Source: Rhodobacterales bacterium (GTDB lineage: Bacteria > Pseudomonadota > Alphaproteobacteria > Rhodobacterales > Rhodobacteraceae). Taken from it: DNA of 15,563 nt. The notes beneath the pieces are model-generated. The model did not search any database and was not told the origin of the DNA. It worked only from the letters and a program-made list of their open reading frames with translations. Each line of letters begins with the position of its first letter. The first letter of the stretch is position 1. The DNA is taken from the NCBI GenBank assembly GCA_013298675.1, contig JAAFIJ010000027.1, positions 1 through 15,563 of the forward strand, written 5' to 3'. A program made the translations under genes and the position numbers. Shown piece by piece: positions 14,199 through 15,563 of this stretch.

Positions 14199-14708
14199 AT
14201 GCTCCCTATCACCGCTGCACTTTTCTTTTTACCCTTTGTTCTGGCGATCGGCATTTGGGTATCATGGAACGACATGAAGTTCATGAAGATCCCGAACAAA
14301 GCGGTGATGGCGCTTTGGCTGGTTTGGTTGATTGTTGGCGGGGCGCTGGCGATTGCGGGCATCTTCACCTGGCAGGTCTGGGCCTGGGGTTGGGCCTTGG
14401 CCGCGATTGTGATGGTCGTCGGATTTATCGCCAATGCGCTGAACATGATGGGTGCGGGCGACGCCAAATTCTTGTCGGCCATGGCGCCCTTCTTTGTCAC
14501 CTGCAGCAACATCTCTTTTGTGATGGGCCTCTTTGCGGCTTGCTTGCTGGGGGCTTACGGCGCGCACCGGCTTGCCGGAAAGATCCCCGCAGTACGCGGG
14601 GCCACGACAGATTGGCTCAGTTGGACGCACAAAGACTTCCCCATGGGGCTCGCGCTCTCAGGAACACTACTCTTCTACGTTTTGGCCCCACTTCTGCCCG
14701 GATTTTAA
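14199..14708 (+). CDS. cpaA: A24 prepilin peptidase CpaA/TadV
   Basis: Inner-membrane aspartic protease that removes the leader peptide of Flp prepilins. The 169-residue protein is the short form, with no N-methyltransferase domain. It has several membrane helices and both catalytic aspartates: Asp25 in WNDMKFMKIPN and Asp88 in the GxGD motif (MGAGDAKF). A late PMGLAL segment (148-153) also matches the family. ATG 14199 is chosen because GGAGG (14186-14190) lies eight bases upstream; an in-frame upstream ATG at 14154 would overlap the previous gene and add a non-hydrophobic tail. It is the presumed processing enzyme for the four Flp prepilins in this window. Confidence 0.93.
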   Translation: MLPITAALFFLPFVLAIGIWVSWNDMKFMKIPNKAVMALWLVWLIVGGALAIAGIFTWQVWAWGWALAAIVMVVGFIANALNMMGAGDAKFLSAMAPFFVTCSNISFVMGLFAACLLGAYGAHRLAGKIPAVRGATTDWLSWTHKDFPMGLALSGTLLFYVLAPLLPGF

Positions 14709-14775
14709 TCCACCCTACGGGACATGACAGGAGACGCCGCATTTGGCGCCCCCATCGGTCCAAAGGGTAGCCGCG

Positions 14776-15563
14776 ATGAACATTCAAGTGCCAACTGGGG
14801 TAATTGCCCCACCACCGCCCAGAACGCTGGCAGAAACCGGCATAAGCCCGGTGATGATGCGCGACATCTTGCTCAAAACCATGTTCCGCATGAACCTCGA
14901 TCTGGTCTCGGAAATTGCACTGGCAATCTCTCTGCCTATCACCCTGACGCAGCTTCTGATCGATCAGGCCCGCAGTCAGCGGCTGCTAGAGGCGATGGGC
15001 ACCATGAGCGCCACCCAAGGCAGCGAAATGGGTTATCAGTTGACCGACGCCGGAAAATCCCGCGCGATGGACGCCCTGTCTCAATCAGAATACTACGGCG
15101 CACTGCCCGTTCCGCTTGACGCCTATGCCCAACAGATGAAGCACCAGTCGGTGCGCGACATCAAACTGACTCGCCCGGAACTGATGAAGGGCATGGGCCA
15201 CTTGATCCTGCCAGCCGACCTGATCAGCAACCTTGGCCCAGCAGTGACCTCGGGCCGCTCGATCCTGATGTACGGCCCCCCGGGCAACGGCAAATCGTCA
15301 ATTTCAAACGGCATTCGCGCAGCATTGGGGGACAAGATCTATATCCCCCGCGCCATCGAATATTCCGGTCAGGTGATCACGGTCTATGACCCGATCGTGC
15401 ACTCTGCTGCAGAATCCGCCGTCGATGACCCGAACTCTTTGCGCCGCACGGGCAACCGATTTGACAACCGCTATGTCTACTGTGAACGCCCATCGGTGAT
15501 CACGGGCGGCGAATTGACGCTCGACATGCTCGACTTGAAATACAACCCCACCGCGCGGACATA
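14776..15563 (+). CDS. AAA-type ATPase with winged-helix-like N-terminus, cut by window end
   Basis: The frame opens at ATG 14776 (AGGG at 14764-14767, eight bases upstream) and stays open for 262 codons to the end of the window, so the gene is incomplete. The first 25 or so residues are Pro-rich. Residues 30-105 look like a winged helix, with GYQLTDAGKSRAMDAL (86-101) resembling the recognition wing and last helix. A P-loop follows, MYGPPGNGKSS (165-175), in a context like AAA/MoxR-type ATPases (SNLGPAVTSGRSILMYGPPG). Walker B and sensor motifs should lie just before or beyond the break. It follows the prepilin peptidase by 67 bases on the same strand with no terminator, so it belongs to the pilus operon. 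The function is not known from sequence; a regulator or remodelling factor is possible. Confidence 0.8.
   Translation, partial: MNIQVPTGVIAPPPPRTLAETGISPVMMRDILLKTMFRMNLDLVSEIALAISLPITLTQLLIDQARSQRLLEAMGTMSATQGSEMGYQLTDAGKSRAMDALSQSEYYGALPVPLDAYAQQMKHQSVRDIKLTRPELMKGMGHLILPADLISNLGPAVTSGRSILMYGPPGNGKSSISNGIRAALGDKIYIPRAIEYSGQVITVYDPIVHSAAESAVDDPNSLRRTGNRFDNRYVYCERPSVITGGELTLDMLDLKYNPTART

Noticed and set aside
14255..14770. Gly/Arg-rich plus-strand open frame overlapping the prepilin peptidase
   Set aside because: Low-complexity frame-shifted shadow of cpaA, which has both catalytic aspartates and a good ribosome binding site.

Overview
The window looks like chromosomal DNA of an alphaproteobacterium of the Rhodobacterales (Roseobacter-like). 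This is inferred from the Flp pilin type (mature N-terminus AVTVDWVVLTAA), the gene order of the tad locus, moderately high GC with Shine-Dalgarno starts, and a CtrA-type site. No ribosomal RNA or other taxonomic marker is present, so the placement is inference.

Layout: (1) 1-1545, a two-gene 3-oxoacid CoA-transferase operon (scoA-scoB) behind a sigma70-like promoter, closed by a hairpin at 1568-1593. (2) 1610-2506, on the minus strand, a secreted SLT-type lytic transglycosylase convergent with scoB and divergent from the pilus genes. (3) 2507-4530, an AT-rich divergent control region with a perfect CtrA-type site (TTAA-N7-TTAA), followed by four Flp prepilin genes. The first two are near-identical tandem duplicates, the third is close, and the fourth is divergent. 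The first three are each followed by their own hairpin terminator. (4) 4594-7718, outer-membrane and periplasmic parts of a Tad/Flp pilus: CpaB/RcpC, the CpaC/RcpA secretin, and an OmpA-type lipoprotein. (5) 7974 to the window end, with no visible terminator: CpaE/TadZ, the CpaF/TadA ATPase, TadB and TadC platform proteins, two TPR lipoproteins (TadD-like), a short A24 prepilin peptidase (CpaA/TadV), and an AAA-type ATPase cut off by the window end.

How the genes work together: the prepilin peptidase processes the Flp prepilins. CpaF/TadA drives assembly on the TadB/TadC inner-membrane platform, with CpaE/TadZ as the likely polar localiser. CpaB/RcpC, the secretin and lipoproteins form or support the outer-membrane channel, and the transglycosylase could open the peptidoglycan for it. 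TadE/F/G minor pseudopilins and a recognisable CpaD/RcpB are not in the window.

Points most worth a second look: the CtrA-type site and separate palindrome upstream of the major pilin; the array of separately terminated pilin genes; structured 5' leaders before cpaE and the secretin; an OmpA lipoprotein in the place where CpaD/RcpB might be expected; and a winged-helix-like plus AAA ATPase at the end of the pilus operon. The Tad system itself is well known. What may be undescribed is its regulation and these accessory parts.
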